Positions 8,082-16,225 of a stretch of DNA of 64,000 bases are shown piece by piece. Each line of letters begins with the position of its first letter. Within the stretch, counting starts at the first letter, position 1. The notes under the pieces are model-generated. The model saw only the letters and a program-made list of their open reading frames with translations. It made no database searches and was not told the origin of the DNA. The stretch is from NCBI RefSeq assembly GCF_963975415.1, contig NZ_CAXBGN010000008.1, positions 62,001-126,000 of the forward strand, written 5' to 3'. The DNA comes from Kriegella sp963975415. GTDB lineage: Bacteria > Bacteroidota > Bacteroidia > Flavobacteriales > Flavobacteriaceae. The position numbers and the translations under genes were made by a program.

Positions 8082-9422
8082 ATGACGACAAGAAGAAATT
8101 TTATTACAAAAACGGTCTTAGGTAGTACAGCGGTTGCAGTTGGCAATACGGCAATGGCTATGCCTGCGAGTAGCTATAGACGTATAATTGGGTCGAACGA
8201 TAGGCTCAACATAGCCATAGCGGGTCTGGGCCGTAGACTAGGGGCCTATTATGACCCGATCGCTAAAAAGGAGGCCAATGTTCAATTGTTGTACTTGTGC
8301 GATGTAATGGAAAAACAGCGTACAGCTGGCTTGGAAAAGTTTTCCAAGCATATTAATTACAAGCCAAAATTGGAGAATGATATTCGCAATGTAATCGCCG
8401 ATCCAAAGGTTGATGTGCTTATTAATGCCACGCCAGACCACTGGCACGCGCCAGGAACGATTATGGCCGTAAAAGAGGGCAAGCATGTATATGTCGAAAA
8501 GCCGGCAAGCCATAACATGCATGAAAATGAAATGTTGGTGGCAGCAGCCGAAAAGTACGATAAAGTTGTACAGATGGGTGCTCAGCAGCGTTCTTCAACA
8601 CACACAATTGAAATAATTAATGAAATTCACAATGGGGTGATTGGTACACCTTATAAAGCGGTCGCCTTTTATTCAAGTGCTAGGGGAGAGGTACCACACC
8701 AGAAAAAAACGGCAGTACCCCAAGGTCTAGATTGGGAGCTTTTTCAAGGTCCTGCCCCACGTCGTGATTATACCGAGGAGACATGGGATTATAACTGGCA
8801 TTGGTATGGATGGGATTATGGTACGGCAGAATCAGGTAATAATGGTACCCATGAACTTGATGTGGCGCGATGGGCGCTTCAGGTAGATTTTCCGCAACAT
8901 GCCGAGGTTGAGGCCGAAAAACGACATTTTTTAGAAGATGGTTGGGAAATGTATGACACCATGGAAGCCACTTTCAAATTCGCGGGGAATAAAATTATCC
9001 AATGGGATGGAAAAAGTAGAAACGGATACAACACCTATGGTTCCGGGAGGGGAACCGTAATTTATGGGAGTGAAGGTTCGGTTTTTGTAAATCGAAATGA
9101 GTACAAGCTTTTTGATCGCAGTGGAAAATTGGTAAAGGATAGCCAGTCTACTTCAAATGAAGCTGGAACTGCCCTGGGCGGTGGTGGCGATATGTCAACG
9201 GCACACGTAATGAATTTCTTTGATACCATTCGTGGTAAGGCAAAGCCGAACGGACCGATTTCTGATGGTAGCATCACTATGGCCATGGTACATTATTCCA
9301 ACATTGCCTATCGTATTGGAAAAGGTTTTGATATTGATGAAAAAACCGGACGCATGTTCGATCGCGATGCTATGAAGTTATGGAGCCGTGACTATGAAAA
9401 TGGTTGGGAGCCTAAGTTGTAA
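8082..9422 (+). CDS. Tat-exported Gfo/Idh/MocA-family oxidoreductase
   Basis: The 446-residue protein begins with a twin-arginine signal (TRRNFITK at 3-10, then a hydrophobic Ala-rich segment to about 30). A Rossmann NAD(P)-binding region follows (IAIAGLGRRLG, 44-54; acidic strand end LCDVM), then ATPDHWHAP (116-124) and the family's conserved VEKP (138-141), whose Lys is in the active site. The C-terminal half is the usual alpha/beta substrate domain. Members oxidise or reduce sugar hydroxyls using a tightly held cofactor. The Tat signal predicts export of the folded, cofactor-loaded enzyme to the periplasm. It is 40 bases upstream of a secreted TIM-barrel isomerase-like gene, probably in one operon. 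Its sugar substrate and oxidised carbon are unknown. Confidence 0.9.
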   Translation: MTTRRNFITKTVLGSTAVAVGNTAMAMPASSYRRIIGSNDRLNIAIAGLGRRLGAYYDPIAKKEANVQLLYLCDVMEKQRTAGLEKFSKHINYKPKLENDIRNVIADPKVDVLINATPDHWHAPGTIMAVKEGKHVYVEKPASHNMHENEMLVAAAEKYDKVVQMGAQQRSSTHTIEIINEIHNGVIGTPYKAVAFYSSARGEVPHQKKTAVPQGLDWELFQGPAPRRDYTEETWDYNWHWYGWDYGTAESGNNGTHELDVARWALQVDFPQHAEVEAEKRHFLEDGWEMYDTMEATFKFAGNKIIQWDGKSRNGYNTYGSGRGTVIYGSEGSVFVNRNEYKLFDRSGKLVKDSQSTSNEAGTALGGGGDMSTAHVMNFFDTIRGKAKPNGPISDGSITMAMVHYSNIAYRIGKGFDIDEKTGRMFDRDAMKLWSRDYENGWEPKL

Positions 9423-9462
9423 GGGATTTTAAATCAATCAACGAATTATTTAATTTTCAGGT

Positions 9463-10326
9463 ATGAAAAGCATTCTTTATCTAGTAAGCCTTGGTTTGGT
9501 TTTTTTTATTGGAACCGGCGATTTGTTGGGACAATCGGGAAAACCACTTTTTCCTGAAACACCCGGGTTAGTGTCTTACACACATCGAAAGAGTTTTGAA
9601 AAAAACGTTGCCGCCACATTAGATACGATCAAATCATTGGGTATTACTGATATGGAATTTTCCAATTTGTTCGGTGCCTCTCCCAATGCGTTGCGCGATA
9701 TGCTCGATGATAGAGGAATAAAATGTTCCTCTTACGGTGTAAGTTATGATGCACTCGTCAACAAAACGGATGAGGTAGGTCTAAATGCTAAAATTCTCGG
9801 GGCTTCTTTTGTACGTATAGCTTGGATTCCCCATGAGGGGAAATTCACAATCGACGATGCAAAGAAAGCCGCCAAGGATTTTAATAAAGCAGGGAAGACG
9901 CTAAAAAAGAAATATGGCATTACCTTTTGCTATCACAATCACGGATATGAATTCGTATCCTACAAAGATGGTACTTTGTTCGATTATTTGATGCAGCGTA
10001 CGAACCCCGAGTACGTGTCTTTTGAAATGGATATTTTGTGGACATTTTTTCCGGGAGCAGATCCCGCTGAACTGCTTCGTAAATATGATTCCCGTTTTAA
10101 ATTAATGCACTTAAAAGATTTGAAAAAGGGGGTCGAAGGTGATCTTACCGGTAAGACCTCTCCTGAGAATGACGTTCCTCTAGGCACAGGGCAAATCAAT
10201 ATCCCGGAGGTTTTAAAGGCAGCCAAAGAGGCAGGTGTTAAACATTATTACATTGAAGATGAGAGCAAATTAAAAAGTGTTCAAGTTCCTCAGACTATGG
10301 CCTATTTAAAAGGCTTGAGGGAGTAA
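9463..10326 (+). CDS. Secreted sugar-isomerase/epimerase-like TIM-barrel protein
   Basis: The 287-residue protein has a Sec signal peptide (about residues 1-24, ending LLGQSG) and a xylose-isomerase-like TIM barrel. Probable metal or catalytic residues lie at strand ends: MEF (Glu65), HNHGYEF (His158, His160, Glu163), FEMDILW (Glu188, Asp190), MHLKD (His216) and IEDE (Glu265). Related cytoplasmic proteins epimerise keto-sugars. Exported relatives next to Gfo/Idh/MocA enzymes act as lyases or hydratases in the 3-keto-glycoside route known from Bacteroides, and that role is my inference here. It follows the Tat oxidoreductase by 40 bases and ends before a strong terminator, so the two form a compact two-gene unit. 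Confidence 0.87.
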   Translation: MKSILYLVSLGLVFFIGTGDLLGQSGKPLFPETPGLVSYTHRKSFEKNVAATLDTIKSLGITDMEFSNLFGASPNALRDMLDDRGIKCSSYGVSYDALVNKTDEVGLNAKILGASFVRIAWIPHEGKFTIDDAKKAAKDFNKAGKTLKKKYGITFCYHNHGYEFVSYKDGTLFDYLMQRTNPEYVSFEMDILWTFFPGADPAELLRKYDSRFKLMHLKDLKKGVEGDLTGKTSPENDVPLGTGQINIPEVLKAAKEAGVKHYYIEDESKLKSVQVPQTMAYLKGLRE

Positions 10327-10452
10327 TTTTGTTTCCTTTTATTTTTTTGAAACTTCTGTGGTATGAAATTTAAAGTTTGATTGACAACGATTGATCATAT
10401 GTAGAAACACACAATACAGGCTATATAATTGAGTTGCTAAATTTTTTAGTCG

Positions 10453-10493
10453 CAGTGGGAATAGTATTTTAATGCTATTCCCATTGTTTTTTT
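10453..10493 (+). terminator. Intrinsic terminator of the oxidoreductase/TIM-barrel operon
   Basis: A long stem centred on GTGGGAATAG pairing with CTATTCCCAT, with two wobble pairs and a very short loop, is followed by seven T. The stem core matches that of the terminator at 2657-2695. Confidence 0.85.
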
Positions 10494-10602
10494 GGCAATG
10501 TTAAAAGGGGAAAATGATGTATTTTTTAAGAATTTTTTAAAAAGAGGGCAGGGGTTTGGCTCATTTTTGTAATTTTAAATGCACTACTGGTCGGCAATAA
10601 TT

Positions 10603-10621
10603 AAGGCTTTAAAAAAGCCTT
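10603..10621 (+). promoter_or_regulatory. Leader hairpin upstream of second Gfo/Idh/MocA gene
   Basis: AAGGCTTT and AAAGCCTT form a perfect 8-base-pair stem around AAA, about 120 bases before the ATG at 10739 and just downstream of a possible promoter. It could be a leader structure or a minor terminator; only short T runs follow. Confidence 0.3.
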
Positions 10622-10738
10622 TAAAGTTTTATACGGTAAAAGAATTAAATTGAAACACCTCTCGCCCATTTTGTTTTCAAAAAACATCCTTCAAACAGCA
10701 AACCGAAATACAAATAATAAATAACAAAAAGTCAACGC

Positions 10739-12253
10739 ATGAAAAAAAAGCATTTGGCAACCCATCAAATTTCAAGAAGATCTTTTATTGAAAAAACGGG
10801 AACTGCCGCCGTAGGAATAACCATTCTCCCAAGCAATGTAATCTCGGGGTTGGGGCACAAGGCCCCAAGCGATAAATTGAATATTGTTGGTGTTGGAGTG
10901 GGTAGTATGGGTTTTGGAAATCTTAGAAACCTACAGAGTGAAAATATAGTGGGACTCTGTGATGTAGATTGGAAATATGCAAAAAACTGTTTCGACCATT
11001 TTCCTAATGCGAAAAAGTACAAAGATTTCCGGGTCATGTATGATGAAATGGGCAATGATTTTGATGCCGTGATGGTGGCTACCGCCGATCATACCCACGC
11101 CATTGTTGCTGCAGATGCTATGGTTCGGGGAAAACATGTGTATGTACAAAAACCACTAACACATTCGGTTTATGAATCGCGATTACTTACCAAATTGGCC
11201 GAAAAGCATAAGGTGGCCACACAAATGGGGAACCAAGGAGCTTCAGGAGCCGGGGTTGCCGAAACGTGTGAATTAATATGGAGCGGGGCCATCGGAGAAA
11301 TTACAAGGGTCGAATCTTTCACCAATAGGCCAATATGGCCACAAGGGCAAAACCCGCCCGCACAAGGTCAGTGGGTGCCCGATACGCTCGATTGGGATTT
11401 ATTTACAGGACCGGCCGAATTGATTCCCTATAATCAAGTATACCACCCTTGGAACTGGCGTGGCTGGTGGAATTATGGAACAGGAGCGTTGGGCGATATG
11501 GCCTGTCATATACTGCATCCGGTATTCGAAGCGTTGAAGCTAGGCTATCCCACCGAAGTTCAGGGTAGTTCTTCATTATTGCTCAAAGATTCCGCACCGA
11601 CAGCTCAATCGGTACAGTTGACCTTTCCTAAACGTGGAAAAATCGGGAAGATCAAATTACCGGAAGTAGAAGTTTCATGGTACGATGGTGGCATTAAACC
11701 TGATTTACCAAAAGGATGGCCTGCAGGTAAAGACCCGAATAAATCGGGCGGAGGTACCTTCTTTTATGGTACCAAAGGGGTGTTGCACGCTGGTTGCTAT
11801 GGAATTGAACCCGAAATCATTGGTAGAGAATTGCCGAAAGTGGCACAAACCGAGCGCAGGGTAGAAGAGGAATTAGGCCTTGCATGGAATAAAGGAGCAC
11901 ATGAGATGGATTGGGTTCGAGCTTGTAAAGAGAATCCTGAGAATCGAAAACCTTGTACCTCAGATTTTTCAGAAGCAGGTCCTTTCAACGAAATGGTTGT
12001 GATGGGAGTGCTGGCGGTACGTCTTCAATCATTGAATAAAATTCTCAAATGGGATGGCGAGAACATGCGATTTACCAATATTGGGGACGATGAAACTATA
12101 AAAACTGTTATTCGGGACAACTTCGTAATGCGCGATGGTCGGCCGAAATTTGAAAAAGATTGGACCGAACCGTTTTCAGCGAGTGAATTTGCCGCTGAAT
12201 TGGTCAAACATACCTATCGCGAAGGTTGGAAATTACCCGATATGCCGGCGTAG
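10739..12253 (+). CDS. Tat-exported Gfo/Idh/MocA-family oxidoreductase
   Basis: The 504-residue protein carries a twin-arginine signal (ISRRSFIEK, 11-19, then a hydrophobic stretch to about 36). The Rossmann motif reads VGVGVGSMG (50-58), followed by LCDVD, ATADHTHA and VQKP (136-139), the Gln variant of the EKP motif common in exported members. At 504 residues it is longer than the typical 350-450, mainly in the C-terminal domain. It probably oxidises a sugar or sugar derivative in the periplasm. It is flanked by terminator-like hairpins on both sides, so it is probably expressed alone. The gene shares its general design with those at 8082 and 12509 but is not a near-copy. Confidence 0.88.
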   Translation: MKKKHLATHQISRRSFIEKTGTAAVGITILPSNVISGLGHKAPSDKLNIVGVGVGSMGFGNLRNLQSENIVGLCDVDWKYAKNCFDHFPNAKKYKDFRVMYDEMGNDFDAVMVATADHTHAIVAADAMVRGKHVYVQKPLTHSVYESRLLTKLAEKHKVATQMGNQGASGAGVAETCELIWSGAIGEITRVESFTNRPIWPQGQNPPAQGQWVPDTLDWDLFTGPAELIPYNQVYHPWNWRGWWNYGTGALGDMACHILHPVFEALKLGYPTEVQGSSSLLLKDSAPTAQSVQLTFPKRGKIGKIKLPEVEVSWYDGGIKPDLPKGWPAGKDPNKSGGGTFFYGTKGVLHAGCYGIEPEIIGRELPKVAQTERRVEEELGLAWNKGAHEMDWVRACKENPENRKPCTSDFSEAGPFNEMVVMGVLAVRLQSLNKILKWDGENMRFTNIGDDETIKTVIRDNFVMRDGRPKFEKDWTEPFSASEFAAELVKHTYREGWKLPDMPA

Positions 12254-12278
12254 TATCCTCTTTATAATATCAAAGCAT

Positions 12279-12314
12279 ACGGCAGAAACAGGTTTGACAC
12301 TCCGTTTCTGCCGT
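12279..12314 (+). terminator. Terminator-like hairpin
   Basis: ACGGCAGAAAC and GTTTCTGCCGT form a perfect 11-base-pair stem around a 14-base loop, 26 bases after the stop at 12253. The T run after it is poor (GTTGGTATT), so termination may be incomplete and the next gene could be partly read through. Confidence 0.6.
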
Positions 12315-12508
12315 GTTGGTATTAGCCCATCATAAATTCTGGGAAATGGCTAAATTCCTTTCAAATCGAATAAATATATGTATAGGGTAAACCGGAATAA
12401 TTGACGAAACATGAGTTCATTGATTTCTCTTTAGGGCAGACGTATATCCCAATGTAATAATCATGGGTTCATGCAATAAATTATTAGCTTCATACAATTT
12501 CTTAGAAA

Positions 12509-13879
12509 ATGGCAAAAAGTAATAAACTGGTAACGCGACGTAAATTTTTGGGTTCAATTTCGGCAGCGGCCGTAGCTACTCCATTTATAATGAATTCTGC
12601 TGTGGGCCTTGCATCCCCAAAGAACAAATTGAAACATGCATGTATTGGTGTTGGGGGAATGGGTTGGCACGACCTTCAAAACTTTAAAGAACATCAAGGT
12701 GTAGAAATTGTAGCACTTTGTGATGTTGATGCTAAAAACTTGCAAAGGGCTTCAGAGCTTTTACCAAATGCGCGAACATATACCGATTGGCGCGAACTTC
12801 TTGAAAAAGAACACGACTTAATTGACTCGGTCAACATAACAGTGCCAGATCACAATCACTTTGCCATTGCTTATCGGGCCATTCAAAATGGAAAGCATGT
12901 GTATTGTCAAAAGCCGATGTGCCACGATGTGGCGGAAGTACGAAAGCTCACCGAAGCCTCAATAAAAGCTGGGGTGGTAACGCAACTTGGTACACAACAT
13001 GCCTCTGGCAAAGGGGATCGATTGGCAGTGCAATGGATCAAAGAAGGAGCTATTGGCAAGGTCAAGCATGTTTACCTCTGCTCGAACCGCCCGGCAGCGA
13101 TAGAGCGGTACCGACTTCCTGGTCCACGGCCTGCTCAGGGTGAAGAGGTTCCTTCACATTTGAATTGGGATCTTTGGATAGGCACCGCACCGATGCGTCC
13201 CTATGCTGCTGATATTTATCATCCGGCCATTTGGCGGGCCTGGCAAGATTTTGGCACCGGATGGTCTGGAGATATCGGGTGCCATATATTCGATGCGGTA
13301 TGGAAAGGTCTGGGGTTAAAAGCACCTATGTCTGTATCCGCCAAGGTTCAAAAATCTTGGAGAGAATCTTCGGAACGTAACTCCGACACCTGGCCTCAAG
13401 GAGATCATATTACCTGGATGTTCTCTGGGAATGAGCTTACGGAATCGGATGTTCTACCAGTAGAATGGTATGACGGCGAATTTTATCCCCCATGGGAAAT
13501 ACAAGCTCTGTATTCTGGCAAGCCATATCCTGCCGAATCTGCCATGCTCATCGGAACCGAAGGGGCACTACTTATACCGCATACCGACATGCCCGTACTA
13601 TTACCGGAGAAAAAATACATAGATTACAAAGCTCCAGAGCTCGACGACCCTAATCATTATCACCATTTTGTGGATGCTTGTTTGGGCGGAGAAAAAACAG
13701 AATCACATTTCGCCCAGTCGGGCCCCATGACAGAAGCTATACTTTTGGGTACGGTAGCCATACGTTTGCCCGATACCTTGCTTGAATGGGATGCGGTGAA
13801 GATGCGGTTCTCGGATCGAAGGGCCAATAAATACCTTCACCGTGAGTATCGAAAGGGGTGGAAGGTTGCTGGGTTTTAA
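12509..13879 (+). CDS. Tat-exported Gfo/Idh/MocA-family oxidoreductase
   Basis: The 456-residue protein has a twin-arginine signal (VTRRKFLGS, 8-16, then an Ala-rich hydrophobic stretch to about 36), a Rossmann motif IGVGGMG (46-52) with LCDVD, VPDHNHF (112-118) and CQKP (133-136). It therefore belongs to the same exported dehydrogenase class as its two upstream neighbours, with the QKP variant. The likely role is periplasmic oxidation or reduction of a sugar hydroxyl using a bound nicotinamide cofactor. Three such genes in a row suggest different substrates or different ring positions. It is the last gene of the first locus; a weak terminator follows at 13999. Confidence 0.88.
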   Translation: MAKSNKLVTRRKFLGSISAAAVATPFIMNSAVGLASPKNKLKHACIGVGGMGWHDLQNFKEHQGVEIVALCDVDAKNLQRASELLPNARTYTDWRELLEKEHDLIDSVNITVPDHNHFAIAYRAIQNGKHVYCQKPMCHDVAEVRKLTEASIKAGVVTQLGTQHASGKGDRLAVQWIKEGAIGKVKHVYLCSNRPAAIERYRLPGPRPAQGEEVPSHLNWDLWIGTAPMRPYAADIYHPAIWRAWQDFGTGWSGDIGCHIFDAVWKGLGLKAPMSVSAKVQKSWRESSERNSDTWPQGDHITWMFSGNELTESDVLPVEWYDGEFYPPWEIQALYSGKPYPAESAMLIGTEGALLIPHTDMPVLLPEKKYIDYKAPELDDPNHYHHFVDACLGGEKTESHFAQSGPMTEAILLGTVAIRLPDTLLEWDAVKMRFSDRRANKYLHREYRKGWKVAGF

Positions 13880-13998
13880 TCACTTCAAGGTATCGAAGAC
13901 TAGGGCAAGTTTTGTTGCTTAGGGTGTGTGCCTATATTAAAAAATCGAAAGACGAAATTAAATTCCTTTAGTGCACGAGTAACTGTTATTAAGAAGAC

Positions 13999-14034
13999 AA
14001 AGGGGTACAAGTAATAAATATTTGTTCCCTTTTA
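13999..14034 (+). terminator. Probable imperfect terminator
   Basis: AAAGGGG-TACAA can pair with TTG-TTCCCTTT with two mismatches, closing an AT-rich loop, and TTTTAT follows. It lies about 120 bases after the stop at 13879. Confidence 0.45.
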
Positions 14035-14127
14035 TATTGACATGAAGAGGACAACGTTCCATGCTATTTTAAGATACTTAATAAAACAAGAAATTGTCAC
14101 AACCATAGTATAAATAGTTCTAAATTG

Positions 14128-14179
14128 GTGATTTTTTAATTTTCATTCATAAGTTTTGTTAATTTAACTAAAAAATCAC
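14128..14179 (+). promoter_or_regulatory. Dyad in the sigma factor leader
   Basis: GTGATTTTTTA (14128-14138) and TAAAAAATCAC (14169-14179) are perfect inverted copies 30 bases apart, 76 bases upstream of the sigma gene start. The spacer contains a TTTTGTTAATTT segment. The dyad could be an autoregulatory site or an RNA stem. The second sigma gene (28108) has no obvious copy. Confidence 0.3.
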
Positions 14180-14254
14180 TAATATTCTGGTCATTATGAA
14201 TTGTGATTTCTCTTTACGCTATAGGTAACCGTAACGCTGGATAATATTTTTAAA

Positions 14255-14818
14255 ATGAATTCACTTACCGAAAATGAGTCCATATTGTGGTCCCGTATAA
14301 AACGGGGCAATATTGATGCACTTAGTGAATTGTACCACATACACGCAGATTTATTATACGATTATGGAACAAAACTGACTACAGATGATACTATTGTGAT
14401 GGACTGTATTCACGACCTTTTCTTAGATTTGTACAAATACAGAAAAAAACTGTGTAACTCGGTAAACATCAAGTATTACCTACTAAAATCGCTTAAGAGA
14501 AAAATAGTTGGCCAGCATCGCAACAATTTGGTATTGATATCCCCCGAAGAAGACCTTTCCGGAAAATACTATAAAGACCTTCAAAACACCATTGAGGAAC
14601 AAATCATTCAATCAGAGCACGAGGTTGATTTGAAATCAAGTCTTTTTGGAGCACTGAAGGCCTTGACCAACAAACAAAGGGCCATGATTGTAATGCGATT
14701 CAACCAAGACAAATCGTATGAAGAGATTGCAGTAGAAATGAATATTTCCATAGAAAGTGCCCGCACCAATATATATCGCTCCCTAAAACGTTTAAGACAA
14801 GATCTGAGGTACGAATAG
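14255..14818 (+). CDS. ECF-type RNA polymerase sigma factor
   Basis: The 187-residue protein has the two-domain layout of an extracytoplasmic-function sigma factor: region 2 over about residues 10-85 (ALSELYHIHADLLYDYG ... DCIHDLFLDLYKYR) and region 4 over about 130-182 (ALTNKQRAMIVMRFNQ, then SYEEIAVEMNISIESARTNI as helix-turn-helix). It should be held by the FecR-like protein encoded downstream and released when the STN-type SusC signals substrate, directing transcription of the 16226-27783 block. This wiring is known for the family and inferred here from gene order. The gap to the FecR gene is 266 AT-rich bases. Confidence 0.93.
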   Translation: MNSLTENESILWSRIKRGNIDALSELYHIHADLLYDYGTKLTTDDTIVMDCIHDLFLDLYKYRKKLCNSVNIKYYLLKSLKRKIVGQHRNNLVLISPEEDLSGKYYKDLQNTIEEQIIQSEHEVDLKSSLFGALKALTNKQRAMIVMRFNQDKSYEEIAVEMNISIESARTNIYRSLKRLRQDLRYE

Positions 14819-15084
14819 CCCCCCACGTATTTTCTAGTTATTTTAGAAGAAGTAAATAACATTTATTTCTCTTTCATTTCCTGAAAAAACAATGGATTTA
14901 GATTTATGATCAAATCCCTGTAAATAAATGAGATATGATTTTTTTCCTGTGATAGTTATTTCTTTTGATAAAAAAAATGGTTTTTTTCTGTCTATGTTTC
15001 TTCTTTTTACTTCTTATATAAAGACCCAAGTGTTATTTGCAGTTTTTCAAAGTGCTTAAAACAATATAGCAAAAATAGAATCCT

Positions 15085-16128
15085 TTGGATCCGAAAAAGA
15101 AGTTCGAGTTAAACCAACGTATCGTTGATTCCGCTCATCAGTACAGAAGAAAGGGTTTCTTACGAAATACCTTAATGGCGGCGTCAATAATGGTTTTATT
15201 GACTGTGGGGTCGTTCATTTGGTGGATTCAGAATGATGTTGACGATACAGGTTTATCGATCATGAGACATGCTGCTTCCGTAGAAGCAGATATGAATGGC
15301 GAATCAAATGTTAAATTGGTTCTTTCCAATGACCGTGAGGTGAGAATAAATGAAAACAGTGTCGATATTGCATATTCCTCCAATGGCCAAAATGTTCAGA
15401 TCAATAATTCCGAAAACATCAAGCAACAAGATCCGGGGAATAAAGAGCCAGTGTATAATACCATTTTAGTGCCGTATGGTAAGCGGTCACAGATTGTTCT
15501 TTCCGATGGCAGCAAAGTTTGGCTCAATGCCGGAACCAAGTTTACCTATCCTGCCAAATTCTCAGAAAAAAGACGGGAAGTATTTTTGCTCGGGGAGGCT
15601 ATTTTTGAAGTAACACATGATGCCGATAATCCCTTCTATGTGGTAACGGAAGATTATCAGGTCAAAGTTTTGGGCACCGTTTTTAACGTAAGTAGTTATG
15701 CTGATGACGGTTTTACCAGTACCGCATTGGAAAGCGGGCGTGTAGAAATAGATTTCCCTAGAACTCCCGGACTTGAGAACCAAGTTGTCAAAATGTTGCC
15801 GGGTACGCTAACCACCTACAGAAAATCGGAAAAACAGCTGAAACTGATAAAGACAGATATTGAACAATACATGTCATGGCGAAAGGGCAGTTTTATTTTT
15901 AACAATTGTGAACTACGCAATATCGTTAAAAAAATAGCCCGTCATTACAACATGCAAATCACGATTGAAAACGAGAAATTGGAACAACGTAAATTTTCGG
16001 GCTCCTTAGATATAAATGAAGATATCGAACACACTTTGAACATCTTAAAAGAGACCGCCAGTTTTAACTACCACAAAGAAAATAACCAAATTCTAATCAA
16101 CCAAACAAACGAAGTGCCAATGAAATGA
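15085..16128 (+). CDS. FecR-family anti-sigma factor, short N-terminus, TTG start
   Basis: The frame starts with TTG at 15085; an in-frame TAG at 15076-15078 excludes any earlier start, and the next ATG would begin inside the membrane segment. The 347-residue protein has about 28 cytoplasmic residues, one membrane helix (29-48, LMAASIMVLLTVGSFIWW), a periplasmic FecR domain (about 124-225, VLSDGSKVWLNAGTKFTYP ... GEAIFEVTHD) and a C-terminal STN-like domain (about 270-340). Most relatives, including the one at 28880, carry about 70 cytoplasmic residues for sigma binding, so this one is unusually short. It should relay the signal from SusC to the sigma factor upstream. Confidence 0.87.
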   Translation: MDPKKKFELNQRIVDSAHQYRRKGFLRNTLMAASIMVLLTVGSFIWWIQNDVDDTGLSIMRHAASVEADMNGESNVKLVLSNDREVRINENSVDIAYSSNGQNVQINNSENIKQQDPGNKEPVYNTILVPYGKRSQIVLSDGSKVWLNAGTKFTYPAKFSEKRREVFLLGEAIFEVTHDADNPFYVVTEDYQVKVLGTVFNVSSYADDGFTSTALESGRVEIDFPRTPGLENQVVKMLPGTLTTYRKSEKQLKLIKTDIEQYMSWRKGSFIFNNCELRNIVKKIARHYNMQITIENEKLEQRKFSGSLDINEDIEHTLNILKETASFNYHKENNQILINQTNEVPMK

Positions 16129-16149
16129 ATTCCCTTATGAAATGAAAAA

Positions 16150-16177
16150 GCCAGAAGATGGGCGAAGATCTTCTGGC
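16150..16177 (+). promoter_or_regulatory. Hairpin between fecR and susC
   Basis: GCCAGAAGAT and ATCTTCTGGC form a perfect 10-base-pair stem with an 8-base loop, between the FecR stop (16128) and the preferred SusC ATG (16226). The frame from an earlier ATG at 16142 would translate through it. There is no T run, so it looks more like an mRNA processing, stability or attenuation element than a terminator. Confidence 0.5.
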
Positions 16178-16225
16178 GGTATTAACACTACCTCGAAAAG
16201 TAATATTAACCAAAAAATCAAAATT

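Larger units (their letters stand above)
10327..10738. other. Intergenic region: terminator, hairpin and leader
   Basis: The 412-base gap contains the terminator at 10453-10493, a hairpin at 10603-10621 and an AT-rich leader ending at the ATG at 10739. A TAATTTTA sequence at 10570-10577 may be a weak -7 element. No protein-like frame was seen. Confidence 0.5.
13880..14254. other. Intergenic region before ECF sigma gene
   Basis: The 375-base gap holds a weak terminator (13999-14034) and an AT-rich leader with an 11-base dyad at 14128-14179. No gene-like frame or tRNA was seen. Confidence 0.5.

Noticed and set aside
16142..16225. Upstream ATG start of the STN-SusC gene
   Set aside because: It would add 28 charged residues before a normal signal region and translate through a stable hairpin; the ATG at 16226 has a typical flavobacterial leader.
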